64,000 nucleotides of DNA from Macropodus opercularis (lineage: Eukaryota > Chordata > Actinopteri > Anabantiformes > Osphronemidae), in NCBI GenBank assembly GCA_030770545.1, contig CM061109.1:5518001-5582000 (forward strand), written 5' to 3'. Below, piece by piece: positions 1 to 12,448 of this stretch (position 1 is the first letter of the stretch; every line of letters starts with the position of its first letter). A program made the position numbers and the translations under genes. The notes beneath the pieces were generated by a model, which was not told the origin of the DNA, did not search any database, and was given only the letters and a program-made list of their open reading frames with translations.

Positions 1-216
1 AACAAAACCTGCACATTTCAGTCTAATCTTGTTCAGGGTGAAAGTAAACAAAAACACCTTCACGTGACACAAACAGGTAAAGTACATGAACTATGTCCTC
101 AACTGATCAGAAAACAGAAGTGAAATGAACATTTTTATCAGCTGTAGAATGTCTTACCTCTGTGTCTCTGTCTTCATGGGGAGGATCTGGTACCGTCTGG
201 TTTAGGACCCCAGGGT

Positions 217-222
217 CACGTG
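217..222. promoter_or_regulatory. E-box CACGTG in a second promoter-like cassette of unit A
   Basis: CACGTG is followed by a stretch that, on the minus strand, runs through GGTACCAG and ends in an exon-like piece with the donor GTAAGA at about 157-152. This mirrors the cassette at 700-780, which has the order CRE, GGTACCAG, ACAGAGA repeats and the same donor. Unit A therefore contains two diverged copies of one minus-strand cassette. Confidence 0.3.
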
Positions 223-699
223 ATGTCGTCAAACACAAGCTGTTCATCCTCCAGCAGCACAGATACTGGACCTGGTTTACAACTGTTGTTGAAAGAGCAT
301 CATAAAGAGCAGCGCTGAGGAGCCGATGCTAAAGTCAGACACGCTGGGAAAAACGCTTCAAGTGGCCGCGCACAGGGCAGACGCTGCCCCCTCGTGGACA
401 AATACAGGAATGATCCTCCATGACAGTTTTCTAGTGTGACCCATGACTTGATCGGTTTTCGTTTCAATAAGGTAACACTCTAATGTTTTAATAGAGCATG
501 TCAAAAAGAAAACATGGAAAACGATAGCAAACACTGACATAATAAGTAGTTTTTCAGGTGAAACAAACGTCCAATAGTAACCAAATCACAATAGTAAAAA
601 AAACGTCACAATACACGCAATAAGCAGTTCAAGACATTTCTCAACTGATCAGAATGCATAGCACAAATAATATACAAATATTTTTTTATCTCAGCATAA

Positions 700-1013
700 A
701 ATGTCTTACCTCTGTTTCTCTGTCTCGGTGGAAATGATATGACTGGTACCAGTTTCATCTGTTTAGCCGACTCCACAGTTACGTGACGTCATCAACCGCC
801 GATCTAGCAGTTGATATTCTCAGCCCATCAGATTCAAGCTACCGAGTAACCATGACGACCATGGCGCAGAGGTACTCGGGAAAAACGTGTTGCATTGATA
901 GCATCCAATATGGCGGCGTCCGGAACTAGCACACGCTCTACCCTTTCAGAAACACGTAAAGCTGTAGCAACCGACAGAGAAGGAGAATAAGAAAACAAGC
1001 TGGACAGGTAGGT
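700..1013. promoter_or_regulatory. Candidate divergent promoter in unit A (CRE, YY1-like motif, splice donors both ways)
   Basis: A perfect CRE palindrome TGACGTCA lies at 784-791 and a YY1-like AATATGGCGGC near 908-917. On the plus strand an exon-like stretch ends with CAG and the donor GTAGGT at 1,008. On the minus strand an exon-like stretch ends at 710 with the donor GTAAGA at 709-704. The second copy has the same arrangement, with the CRE at 9,096-9,103 and the plus donor at 9,320. The region is richer in CpG than its surroundings. That it is a working divergent promoter is inference; the motifs and donors are seen. Confidence 0.35.
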
Positions 1014-1772
1014 GGCCTCCTCAGTGACATGTTTACTGTGTACAGTAGCACTGCTAGATGTTTGAATATACAATACGTAAAGCTAAAGTAGCAATGTCGC
1101 TAACAAGCTAACCTAAGGCTAACTGCTGACAATATTTACACAACCACTGTATAACAAGGTTTGGACCATTTTGTTAGCAGTGTATCAACCAGACTGTGTT
1201 TCAGTTGCACATGTGTCCTTCCACAGAACTCTGGTAGATAATTAATAAGCATGTAAATTCAATCCTTAGTTTATGTATTAAATGAACTGTATATCTTTTT
1301 TGCCTTTATTTCATAACTTATGTCTGAATGTGTTACAAGTTAGCAACGTGCTCTGGTTTGTACTTGGGGCTATGGTAGAAACATTATCTGTAGTCCCAAC
1401 AGCTGTGCAGCATGCAAGCAAGTGTTGCACACAGCTTGGTAACGCAGAGACAAAAGAAGATGTTCAGTCAAAAAAAAGGGTAAAATGTCAACAAAACCCA
1501 CTCCCTGTTAAAGCTGCTGTCAGGATGTGAGCGCCATCATTTATAATGATGAGGTGAAAACGTATTATGGACGTATGTGCCACATTATTACAGTGTTTTT
1601 TGTGCAGTAGACAAGACGGAAAAACATGCTCAGACAGATGAAGATATTTTAAGCACCTATCGATACTGATTGTTGCTGATACTTACTACTTACTTACTTA
1701 CAGCTTATTAATCTGTAAAGATGTGGTATCTATCTGTTGTTAATAAGTTTTAGTTTTTCCCCTCAATTCCAG

Positions 1773-1830
1773 GTGACACACAAGTAGACTCCTGCAGTGG
1801 CAGTTGAGAGTGAGATGCCCCCTGCTTCCA
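1773..1830 (+). other. Exon-like segment of unit A with a possible start codon
   Basis: A pyrimidine-rich tract ending in CAATTCCAG precedes 1,773, and a GTAAGA donor starts at 1,831. The 58-base segment contains an ATG at 1,815. A second exon-like piece at 2,332-2,359 has an acceptor (GTCTCTTGTAG) and a donor (GTAAAT). Joining them keeps a frame open for 14 codons, which is too short to identify. The same pieces occur in unit A copy 2 at about 10,085-10,142 and 10,643-10,670. This could be the 5' part of a host gene caught in the duplication; I do not recognise the product. Confidence 0.25.
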
Positions 1831-2986
1831 GTAAGATGTTAATAATCAGATAAAGAAGTAGGGCCATCACTGTGGTCACAAATCATGGTTGTTGCTCTGT
1901 ACTGTGTGTAGTTTCAATATAATAATAATAGGAAGCTGAACACACTACTTATAGTGGCAGCACTTCAAAACGTGATCCGTTTTCATTGCAGTATCTTTGC
2001 GTCTCCACTACGTTTTTTTCCGCAAAAAGCTCTGAATTGTTATCTGAAAAACAGCGTTTTTGTCTTACAACTATCTTCCGTTCACTGCAAAGTTATAATG
2101 GCCGTGTCTTGTGTTTGATGTTGAAAGGCTTTAAAGACAGCAGGCATCTCCCAAAATATCTACACACACACTGTATCACGTCTGCTGTGATATAAATATC
2201 TCCACATATTTCTGTGGCCGCGATGTAATTAATATATGATACTTTGCACTTTTAAAAATGTGCATATAACTATTCTGTTGTCACAATTTCTGCCAGTAAG
2301 TGAACTTCACTATAATGTTTGTCTCTTGTAGAGAATTTCTGTATGAAGCCTTCTCTATGGTAAATAATCCAACAGTGTTGTTTAGATACAGTGAGTGAAA
2401 ACAGGGAACGTTTGATCACATCGCTTCCCCCACTTTACAGCAGGTGTATTCATATGTTAATGTTCACTCCTCACCTTGGCTTCAGCCGCCAAGCGTTGAA
2501 AGGCTGCTGAGAAGCCACCACGTTTTACAGGAGCCTTCCTGGTTTGTAAACTGCAGCATCGTCAGAAAAACGCACAGTTAAAGCTCCTCATTCAAGCTGC
2601 ACCGTCATTGTTACCATTGTATCAATTGTTCACCTAAATTGTAGCGAAGGCTGACTGGCGGCTCAATGATTGATCGCCTTATTCTGACTGTGATGACTTT
2701 GCGCTTCCTCCAGTAAAAATCACCAATAAATAATGAAGGATCTAAAGGTTTTAAGCTGAACTTTCAGTCCTTTGCTGCTGCAGCCAAGGTGAGAATTCTC
2801 GTTTCCATCTGACTGCAACGGTCTTAACGTGGGGGGGTGGACGTCTTTGCCTTTAGCTGGATGTCGGTGGAGATTCTCAGTCATCCAGCTGAGGTTGTCT
2901 GAAAGTTGATTCATACATGTGTGTTTGCTACAACGTATTTAAAGTGGATGGTTTTGTGGAGTTTATTTATTTAAGGTGTCTGTATG

Positions 2987-3495
2987 TGTAGTGGAAAACA
3001 TTAGTATATGTTAGTGGGTTTAGGATACAGTTAGAGTAGAATAGATATTGTTTAGGCCTTGTTCATTTCCAGGGAATATGATTGTACAGGGCGCTTGCTG
3101 GCCTTGGGTGGCTCCGAGGATATCTGACCAGAGAGCAGAACAATTTGGGCAAAACATTCTGACCTGGTAACCAAAACAATGGAGTCAAAACAAGTGGCTG
3201 TAATCACAAATGTTTGCATTTGGGCTGACGCAAACTGAGGGATTAAAACATGCTCCTGAGGAATCTCGGGGGGAGAGTTCTTTGCCTGCCGTAGAGACAA
3301 CACGTTTTTCTGTGGTCAGGCCTGGGGCTCCCCACGCGCTAGCAAGCATCCTTCCTGCAGGAAGAAGGTGACTCCGCATATCTGCCTTTGCATTCTTTCA
3401 TCTCTGCACTGAGAATAAATCTACAATTGATTGGCTGAAACCTAATGCTGCCTCGGCTTGAGTTCTTCTGAGTTGGGACATTTCTAACCACTACA
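2987..3495 (+). mobile_element. Solo LTR (TGTAGTGG...CCACTACA)
   Basis: The block starts TGTAGTGG and ends CCACTACA, a perfect 8-base terminal inverted repeat of the TG...CA type. AATAAA lies at 3,414-3,419, about 80 bases before the end, as expected for an R/U5 region. A diverged copy is at 20,345-20,866. No internal retroelement sequence adjoins it, so it is a solo LTR. The flanking five bases do not match (GTATG and CCTCA), and its left flank is unit A while its right flank is unit C, so it sits exactly on a rearrangement junction. Confidence 0.65.
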
Positions 3496-5114
3496 CCTCA
3501 CAGCAAGAGGCTTTTTCTCTGTGTCTGTGTGGTTTTTCTTCAGTTTCTCCATCAGCCCAATGACATGAAGTCAATTAATTTAAAATTGCTTGTAAGTGTG
3601 AGTGAAAGAGTGAGCGATGATCTGTCTGTCTCTATAAGTAGCCCTGTGGTGGACTTTGTTCTTTTACGTGTGTGTGTACAGGTTTAACATTGCATAAAGC
3701 TTTGCTTTAGTGACTAATGGTAACTAATTGATAAGAGATCCCATGAAAATCAGAACATTAATTTATACTTGAGTGTTTTCTGCAGGAAAACACGTGGAAC
3801 CAGCGTCTACCATCATGGAGGAGGGGGCCCCCTAAGCGACACTGCTGATTCCTTCAGCAGGACGAGTAGCCAAACTGCAGTTCATTCTGAGCAGGAGGTC
3901 TCTCTCCCAGCTCACGTACACAATAAAACCTGAGCTCATGACATAAAGACCCGACTGACTGACTGAAACAAGGTTTGACAGACTGAAATGTCTGATGTTT
4001 TTCTTTGATGTTGTTGTTATATAATGTATTAATAATTTCCCATCTTAGCTCAATCTTAAACCCAAGCAAAGGAGGAGCTGGTTGTTATTGGTGACAGGTT
4101 CAGCTGTTCCAGACTGAATGTGGTGTTTTTTGTTGTAAACCTGGATCTCACCCTAACAACTTGGGCTCAATCTCTCCAGGCACCGCAGCAGTGGACGCCA
4201 TCACACCAATCACCTCTCTAACGTTCAAACCTTTCTCCCACACGCTCTGTTAGGAGAGGAGGGTGTGGAGTCGGATTAATACTTAATCTGTGCATTAATA
4301 CCCCCATAGGTTTCAGTCCACCTCAAACCACAGCTGCAATATATGTGTTGCACTTTTGTCTATGTGCCTCTCAGCTATCTGCTCTCAGGTTAAAGCTGCA
4401 GTAACAGTCAAGTCGCTGGAGTGATCTGGACACAGAGGATTCTCATCCAGGATCGTGTAGAGGAAAGACCATAAAAAATGAAATAAAAATAGATTCAATT
4501 TTCAATTCAATTCATTTCAACTTTATTTATATAGCAAAAATTCACAACATCAGTTATCTCAAGGCGCTTTACAAGTAAGGTTTAAGACCTTACACAACTA
4601 GACCCAACAAATCCCACATAGAGCAAGCTTTTAATTGTAGCCAATCAATAAATTGTACATTTTAATAGCAACAGCGGAAAAACTCCCTCTATAGAGGAAG
4701 AAACCTCCAGCAGACCCAGGCTCAGTGTGGGCGGCCATCTGCCTTGACCGGTTGGGGTGAGGGGATAGAGAAGAGAGAAAAGAACACAACCACAACAACA
4801 AAACAAGCAGCAACAGAACACAGGCAGAATGGTTGGACCAGCAAATGAACACTGGAGACAGACGGCTCTGAGTCTGACGATACCTGGAGATGAGAATAGA
4901 GTTAGTCACATGTAGACATGGAGGCATGTTAGTGGATGCAGGAAATGGAAAAGTAGAGGAGCTCAGTGAATGAAGGACGTCCCCCAGCATCTAAGTCTAA
5001 GAGACTCAATCAAATTCGACCTTTCTTTAATCTAGAAAGGAATCAGTGTCTGCTGAAACAAGACGTTGTGTAGCATGTTTCTTAGAATAAAGTCTCTTTT
5101 AAATGACCGACCGT
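3496..5114 (+). repeat. Unit C, copy 1 (composite of teleost dispersed repeats)
   Basis: It shares long near-identity with 47,200-48,356 and, inverted, with 14,342-15,150. It begins with a decayed form of the teleost repeat that contains GCCTCACAGCAAGAGG and ends with the TTTATTTATATAGC repeat. Copy 1 holds about 475 bases (about 3,806-4,280) that are missing from copy 3. The inverted copy keeps part of that stretch but lacks about 4,130-4,365. The minus-strand open frame at 4,631-4,990 is a passenger of the dispersed repeat. No gene is seen. Confidence 0.85.
4496..4770 (-). repeat. Common teleost dispersed repeat (TTTATTTATATAGC family)
   Basis: The segment carries the landmarks AATTCAATTCATTTCAACTT, TTATATAGC, CTCAAGGCGCTTTACA and GGAAGAAACCTCCAGCAGA, the familiar signature of a very abundant fish repeat. 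Other copies here are at 14,342-14,530 (opposite orientation), 47,740-48,010 and, in part, 43,150-43,262. The assignment rests on recognition of the family, not on a search. Confidence 0.7.
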
Positions 5115-8100
5115 GTTACAGGTTCAGAGGTTAATCATAAAATCCTCCTTTTTCTGTTTAGAGGAACCTTTCCCTTGTGTCGGCTGTAACCCTCAGTCTG
5201 GACTCAGGCGTCAGTCGGCAGACTGTCCGTCCAACTTCTGACACCAAGATGTTGGTGGAAAAACCTTCTTCAAATGCTGGAACATACTGAGAAAACTAGA
5301 GGAGCATGTTGGTGTAATGAACCAGCTCAACGTTTAGTACGTGCTGGCATGAGGAAGACATCCTACAGCAAACCACAGTCTTCTGATGGATGTTAACACC
5401 AGAGCTTCTTATATATTGTAACACAATGGTTTAGCCACCCCTCGCATGCTACCTGCTGTCTAAACGCATGTTCCATTTGGCCAACACACCAACCTGGTAA
5501 AGCTTCTAACTTCCCCATTTTGTTCCCTGTGGTTGTGTAGATTCACTTGGGCCGGTGCTTAAACTTTCAATGGGCTTATCATTCACACAGGGGTTTTCAC
5601 TCACACTGATCTTCCCATCTCATCGTATGGTTGGATCTTATCAAACATACTCTAACTTTGGGTGACTCTCTTCAGCCAGGTAGTTTGTATGACACATTGG
5701 TTCCGAGCAACGTACCCTGTAGTGTGCTTATCAGCAATGCACACGGGACACTGAAGGAGTCATCGCAAAGCTTATGATGTTATTATATCAGTCATACGCC
5801 CATTTTATTCAGATGGGACATCCCTAGATGTATGAATGCTCTAAAACATAAAATCAACTCAAATAAAACTAAATACAAGCTAGGTTTACCACAAAGTGAC
5901 ACAAATGAAGACAAAAAAAATCTGCTTTAAAACATAGGCCACAATGTTGCTGAACTTTTTCTTACACATGTGGTCGATTCTCTTTAAACCCATTAATGAC
6001 TTACACAACGTAAGACTTCAGTATTTGTAATATCCTACATGTAACTTCACTGTAACATTCACTGACCACTAAAGAAATGACAGAACGCGTCAGGTGACTA
6101 AACCATTACACAGAGCTACACACACATTCTTCACCTACACATAGTTGCTTCAGAACACTGGACTCACTCTGAATGGAGCGTCCGCTGTCTGCCTCCTGTC
6201 CCGGATGTCAGGCGGGAATCCAGTCCTGTTTCTGTGGAGCAGGTGGAACTTTTCCCTGGTGTCGGCTGTAACCATAAGTCTGGACTCAGGCGCCGGTCAG
6301 CAGACTGTCCATCACACTTTTATACTACAAAATAAAACCAATATAAATCAAATTAATCAAAATACAAGCTAGGTTTAACACAAAGGTACATGTAAGTAGA
6401 CACAGAAGTTTTAAAGCTATGCCCAAATCAATGCTTTGCCCCAACCTACTGGGAACTCCTGTAATCTGTCAATACCCAAAGCATCTATTCTATACATTTG
6501 CACTTTCAGTCCAAAACCTGTTAACTAATGATCAGTAGCCTGAGCATCACAGAGAGGAGACTTGTTGGCTCTCGCCTCAACAATAAGTTTATGTTACAAG
6601 TTCAGAGGTTCATCGTAAAATACTGTGATGTAATTTCAGTTTGTATGTGATATAAAAGATGGTTCATAACACTGTACTCACTGTGAACGGAGCATCCGCT
6701 GTCCGCCTCCTGTTCCGAACATCAGGCGGGAATCCAGTCCTCCTTTTTCTGTTTAGAGGAACCTTTCCCTTGTGTCGACTGTAACCCTCAGTCTGGACTC
6801 AGGCGTCAGTCGGCAGACTGTCCGTCCAACTTCTGACACCAAGATGTTGGTGGAAAAACCTTCTTCAAATGCTGGAACATACTGAGAAAACTAGAGGAGC
6901 ATGTTGGTGTAATGAACCAGCTCAACGTTTAGTACGTGCTGGCATGAGGAAGACATCCTACAGCGAACCACTGTCTTCTGATGGATGTTAACACCAGAGC
7001 TTCTTATATATTGTAACACAATGGTTTAGCCACCCCTCGCATGCTACCTGCTGTCTAAACGCATGTTCCATTTGGCCAACACACCAACCTGGTAAAGCTT
7101 CTAACTTCCCCATTTTGTTCCCTGTGGTTGTGTAGATTCACTTGGGCCGGTGCTTAAACTTTCAATGGGCTTATCATTCACACAGGGGTTTTCACTCACA
7201 CTGATCTTCCCATCTCATCGTATGGTTGGATCTTATCACACATACTCTAACTTTGGGTGACTCTCTTCAGCCAGGTAGTTTGTATGACACATTCGTTCCG
7301 AGCAACGTACCCTGTAGTGTGCTTATCAGCAATGCACACGGGACACTGAAGGAGTCATCGCAAAGCTTATGATGTTATTATATCAGTCATACGCCCATTT
7401 TATTCAGATGGGACATCCCTAGATGCATGAATGCTCAAAAACATAAAATCAACTCAAATAAAACTAAATACAAGCTAGGTTTACCACAAAGTGACACAAA
7501 TGAAGACAAAAAAAATCTGCTTTAAAACATAGGCCACAATGTTCTTGAACTTTTTCTTACACATGTGGTCGATTCTCTTTAAACCCATGAATGACTTACA
7601 CAACGTAAGACTTCAGTATTTGTAATATCCTACATGTAACTTCACTGTAACATTCACTGACCACTAAAGAAATTACAGAACGCGTCAGGTGACTAAACCA
7701 TTTCACAGAGCTACACACACATTCTTCACCTACACATAGTTGCTTCAGAACACTGGACTCACTCTGAATGGAGCGTCCGCTGTCTGCCTCCTGTCCCGGA
7801 TGTCAGGCGGGAATCCAGTCCTGTTTCTGTGGAGCAGGTGGAACTTTTCCCTGGTGTCGGCTGTAACCATTAGTCTGGACTCAGGCGCCGGTCAGCAGAC
7901 TGTCCATCACACTTTTATACTACAAAATAAAACCAATATAAATCAAATTAATCAAAATACAAGCTAGGTTTAACACAAAGTTATATGTAAGAAGACACAG
8001 AATTTTTAAAGCTATGCCCAAATCAATGCTTTGCCCCAACCTACAGGGAACTACTGTAATCTAATCTTAATACCAAAAGCATTTATTCTATACAGCTGCA

Positions 8101-8118
8101 TTTTCAGTCTAAGTATGG
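5115..8118 (+). repeat. Unit B, left cluster: about 1.9 tandem copies, period 1,595 bp
   Basis: The anchor CCTCCTTTTTCTG occurs at 5,144 and 6,739, a period of 1,595. These are the same units that make the large array from 48,357. LTR-like blocks lie on the minus strand at 5,250-5,820 and 6,845-7,415, each preceded in plus coordinates by a degenerate primer-binding site such as 5,229-5,246. Left-cluster copies read GATGTTGGTGG where the right array reads GATGTCGTGG. The second copy breaks off near 8,118 and passes into unit A. Confidence 0.9.
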
Positions 8119-11100
8119 GCGTTGTTGAGGTATGATGTTGAACATTTTATTAATAAAGTAAAACAACATAGATCTTGTATCCTGACATACGAATGAAATA
8201 TTTATCTCAGCATCACTGGACACTGGACTAAACGTTTCAAGTTGGTAAAACTTCCATGCTAACATTTAGCTAAGGTTTCATTCAGTTTTCTCATTTACAT
8301 TGATAAGTTGCAACAAAACCTGCACATTTCAGTCTAATCTTGTTCAGGGTGAAAGTAAACAAAAACACCTTCACATGACACAAACAGGTAAAGTACATGA
8401 ACTATGTCCTCAACTGATCAGAAAACAGAAGTGAAATGAACATTTTTATCAGCTGTAGAATGTCTTACCTCTGTGTCTCTGTCTTCATGGGGAGGATCTG
8501 GTACCGTCTGGTTTAGGACCCCAGGGTCACGTGATGTCGTCAAACACAAGCTGTTCATCCTCCAGCAGCACAGATAGTGGACCTGGTTTACAACTGTTGT
8601 TGAAAGAGCATCATAAAGAGCAGCGCTGAGGAGCCGATGCTAAAGTCAGACACGCTGGGAAAAACGCTTCAGTACAGGCCGCGTACAGGGCAGACGCTGC
8701 CCCCTCGTGGACAAATACAGGAATGATCCTCCATGACAGTTTTCTAGTGTGACCCATGACTTGATCGGTTTTCGTTTCAATAAGGTAACACTCTAATGTT
8801 TTAATAGAGCATGTCAAAAAGAAAACATGGAAAACGATAGCAAACACTGACATGATAAGTAGTTTTTCAGGTGAAATAAACGTCCAATAGTTACCAAATC
8901 ACAATAGTAAAAAAAACGTCACAATACACGCAATAAGCAGTTCAAGACATTTCTCAACTGATCAGAATGCATAGCACAAATAATATACAAATATTTTTTA
9001 TCTCAGCATAAAATGTCTTACCTCTGTTTCTCTGTCTCGGTGGAAATGATATGACTGGTACCAGTTTCATCTGTTTAGCCGACTCCACAGTTACGTGACG
9101 TCATCAACCGCCGATCTAGCAGTTGATATTCTCAGCCCATCAGATTCAAGCTACCGAGTAACCATGACGACCATGGCGCAGAGGCACTCGGGAAAAACGT
9201 GTTGCATTGATAACATCCAATATGGCGGCGTGCGGAACTAGCACACGCTCTACCCTTTCAGAAACACGTAAAGCTGTAGCAACCGACAGAGAAGGAGAAT
9301 AAGAAAAAAAGCTGGACAGGTAGGTGGCCTCCTCAGTGACATGTTTACTGTGTACAGTAGCGCTGCTAGATGTTTGAATATACAATACGTAAAGCTAAAG
9401 TAGCAATGTCGCTAACAAGCTAACCTAAGGCTAACTGCTGACAATATTTACACAACCACTGTATAACAAGGTTTGGACCATTTTGTTAGCAGTGTATCAA
9501 CCAGACTGTGTTTCAGTTGCACATGTGTCCTTCCACAGAACTCTGGTAGATAATTAATAAGCATGTAAATTCAATCCTTAGTTTATGTATTAAATGAACT
9601 GTATATCTTTTTTGCCTTCATTTCATAAGTTATGTCTGAATGTGTTACAAGTTAGCAACGTGCTCTGGTTTGTACTTGGGGCTATGGTAGAAACATTATC
9701 TGTAGTCCCAACAGCTGTGCAGCATGCAAGCAAGTGTTGCACACAGCTTGGTAACGCAGAGACAAAAGAAGATGTTCAGTCAAAAAAAAGGGTAAAATGT
9801 CAACAAAACCCACTCCCTGTTAAAGCTGCTGTCAGGATGTGAGCGCCATCATTTATACTGATGAGGTGAAAACGTATTATGGACGTGTGTGCCACATTAT
9901 TACAGTGTTTTTTGTGCAGTAGACAAGACGGAAAAACATGCTCAGACAGATGAAGATATTTTAAGCACCTATCGATACTGATTGTTGCTGATACTTACTA
10001 CTTACTTACTTACAGCTTATTAATCTGTAAAGATGTGGTATCTATCTGTTGTTAATAAGTTTTTGTTTTTCCCCTCAATTCCAGGTGACACACAAGCAGA
10101 CTCCTGCGGTGGCAGTTGAGAGTGAGATGCCCCCTGCTTCCAGTAAGATGTTAATAATCAGGTAAAGAAGTAGGGCCATCACTGTGGTCACAAATCATGG
10201 TTGTTGCTCTGTACTGTGTGTAGTTTCAATATAATAATAATAGGAAGCTGAACACACTACTTATAGTGGCAGCACTTCAAAACGTGATCAGTTTTCATTG
10301 CAGTATCTTTGCGTCTCCACAACGTTTTAGTTTTTTTTCCGCAAAAAGCTCTGAATTGTTATCTGAAAAACAGCGTTTCTGTCTTACAACTATCTGCCGT
10401 TCACTGCAAAGTTATAATGGCCGTGTCTTGTGTTTGATGTTGAAAGGCTTTAAAGACAGCAGGCATCTCCCAAAATATCTACACACACACTGTATCACGT
10501 CTGCTGTGATATAAATATCTCCACATATTTCTGTGGCCGCGATGTAATTAATATATGATACTTTGCACTTTTAAAAATGTGCATATAACTATTCTGTTGT
10601 CACAATTTCTGCCGGTAAGTGAACTTCACTATAATGTTTGTCTCTTGTAGAGAATTTCTGTATGAAGCCTTCTCTATGGTAAATAATCCAACAGTGTTGT
10701 TTAGATACAGTGAGTGAAAACAGGGAACGTTTGATCACATCGCTTCCCACAGCAGGTGTATTCATATGTTAATGTTCACTCCTCACCTTGGCTTCAGCCG
10801 CCAAGCGTTGAAAGGCTGCTGAGAAGCCACCACGTTTTACAGGAGCCTTCCTGGTTTGTAAACTGCAGCATCGTCAGAAAAACGCACAGTTAAAGCTCCT
10901 CATTCAAGCTGCACCGTCATTGTTACCATTGTATCAATTGTTCACCCAAATTATAGCGAAGGCTGACTGGCGGCTCAATGACTGATCGCCTTATTCTGAC
11001 TGTGATGACTTTGCGCTTCCTCCAGTAAAAATCAACAATAAATAATGAAGGGTCTAAAGGTTTTCAGCTGAACTTTCAGTCCTTTGCTGCTGCAGCCAAG

Positions 11101-11297
11101 GTGAGAATTCTCGTTTCCATCTGACTGCAACGATCTTAACGCGGCGGAGGGGACGTCTTTGCCTTTAGCTGGATGTCGGTGGAGACTCTCAGTGATCCAG
11201 CTGAGGTTGTCTGAAAGTTGATTCATACATGTGTGTTTTTTTACACGTATTTAAAGTGGATGGTTGTGTGGAGTTTATTTATTTAAGGTGTCTGTAT
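8118..11297 (+). repeat. Segmental duplication unit A, copy 2
   Basis: From 8,312 it matches positions 1-2,986 almost base for base, with small indels such as the one near 8,670. Bases 8,118-8,311 probably continue unit A to the left, beyond what is visible for copy 1. The promoter-like block is at about 9,012-9,325 with an intact CRE at 9,096-9,103. The match ends after GTGTCTGTATGT near 11,297, where copy 1 has the solo LTR instead. No convincing protein gene is present. Confidence 0.9.
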
Positions 11298-12448
11298 GTA
11301 ACCAACAAACTGAATGAATGACGACATTAACATCGATAAATTCGTCCCCAGATCCTGAGCTAAACAACAGTGCGTATTTCTTGTCTAGTGCGTCCCAACA
11401 CCGTGTTTTGTCAAGGAGTGAATCATCTGAAGCGTCTTTTAATTCATACATTTTGTGTATTGGTCTCCGCTGGACTCATCACGTCCTGTCAGCTTGTGGG
11501 CGCTGGTGGCAGCAGCTCACTTCAGTTCACAAAGCGCAGAAGACAAGGTAAACAAAACAGTTATGTCAAGCATTATATCTTTCAAACACGCGTCCATATG
11601 TCTGTTATGAGTTGATTAAAAGGAGATTTTAGAAATTAAAATCAGGCAGAAACTCGGGTCGCCAAAACGGGAACCGCTGAACTACACAAGACACCGCCAG
11701 GGTGGCTTCACAGGTGTTCTTGTCTGAATGGATGTAGCCACCATTGAATGAGATTTTCTTGTATAAATTTCCATTTTAGTGAACCTTACTCTTTTATTGA
11801 GTTGGGAGTTTATATTATAACGTCTGATAACTACATAAATAAAGAATTCACAGAAATCCTCGGTACAGTACTGTGTGGTTGTAGGACTAGCCATGACCGG
11901 CTATAAGTGTCAGCCCATCGCCACCTACAGGTCATTTAGACGTAACACACGCTGTGCCTCGGCAAAAATGCAGTGGAAACGTGGCAGAAATGACAAACCA
12001 ACGCGGTGGAATACGACACTTTTAACAGCTACCACTGTATTTCGTACAGATTTGAGTCAGGGTTTTGTGTGGAACTGTGTTTAATTTGTGGTTGAAGCCA
12101 TGGTTAACCTGATGAACATGTTGGTTCTCTTTCGCTCATGGGGCCCTTGCAGGGAGTGAACTGTAGCTCATACGTTTAGGATACTACTTTGTGCCCTGGA
12201 TTTCATTTTTACATCATTGGTGTAACACCTGTTGTTATCAAACCTTAAGTTCTTCTTATTATAATTGTGCATTTCTTCATCTGTTGTACATTCAAAGTAT
12301 TGTTTTAAATGTGATCCATGGCACCAATTGATATGTTGCTGTGATACTTACTGTTATCCCTAGAAAAGGCCACGTCATCTTGTCAGTTTTAATGTAGTTG
12401 CTTTTTCAGGGATCATTTTCATCCAGTAATAGTTTTAAATTCTATTAA
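11298..12448. other. Left-arm flank without a recognised gene
   Basis: This stretch holds only short open frames (up to about 81 codons) with no recognised domain. One frame at 11,370-11,615 runs through a possible splice donor AAG-GTAAAC near 11,547. Bases about 12,190-12,389 are present in inverted form at 31,461-31,640, so this is part of the left arm of the A/B inverted repeat. Bases about 10,190-12,185 have no counterpart in the right arm. Confidence 0.5.

Larger units (their letters stand above)
1..2986 (+). repeat. Segmental duplication unit A, copy 1 (left end cut by window)
   Basis: This stretch is repeated with only scattered differences at 8,312-11,297, an offset of 8,311-8,312 bases. 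A partial inverted copy lies at 31,461-34,010. It holds a divergent promoter-like block near 700-1,013 and exon-like pieces at 1,773-1,830 and 2,332-2,359. Small open frames within it are equally shared by the copies and do not look like real genes. Unit A breaks at 2,986, where a solo LTR begins. Nothing else recognisable lies in the AT-rich stretches between the exon-like pieces. Confidence 0.9.

Noticed and set aside
834..1073. 79-codon minus-strand frame repeated at 9,146-9,385 and related on the plus strand at 32,874-33,128
   Set aside because: It overlaps the promoter-like block antisense to the exon-like piece. The third copy diverges without keeping protein similarity over the whole frame.
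4631..4990. 119-codon minus-strand frame, repeated at 47,872-48,231
   Set aside because: Both copies are in the common teleost dispersed repeat within unit C, so conservation reflects the segmental duplication.
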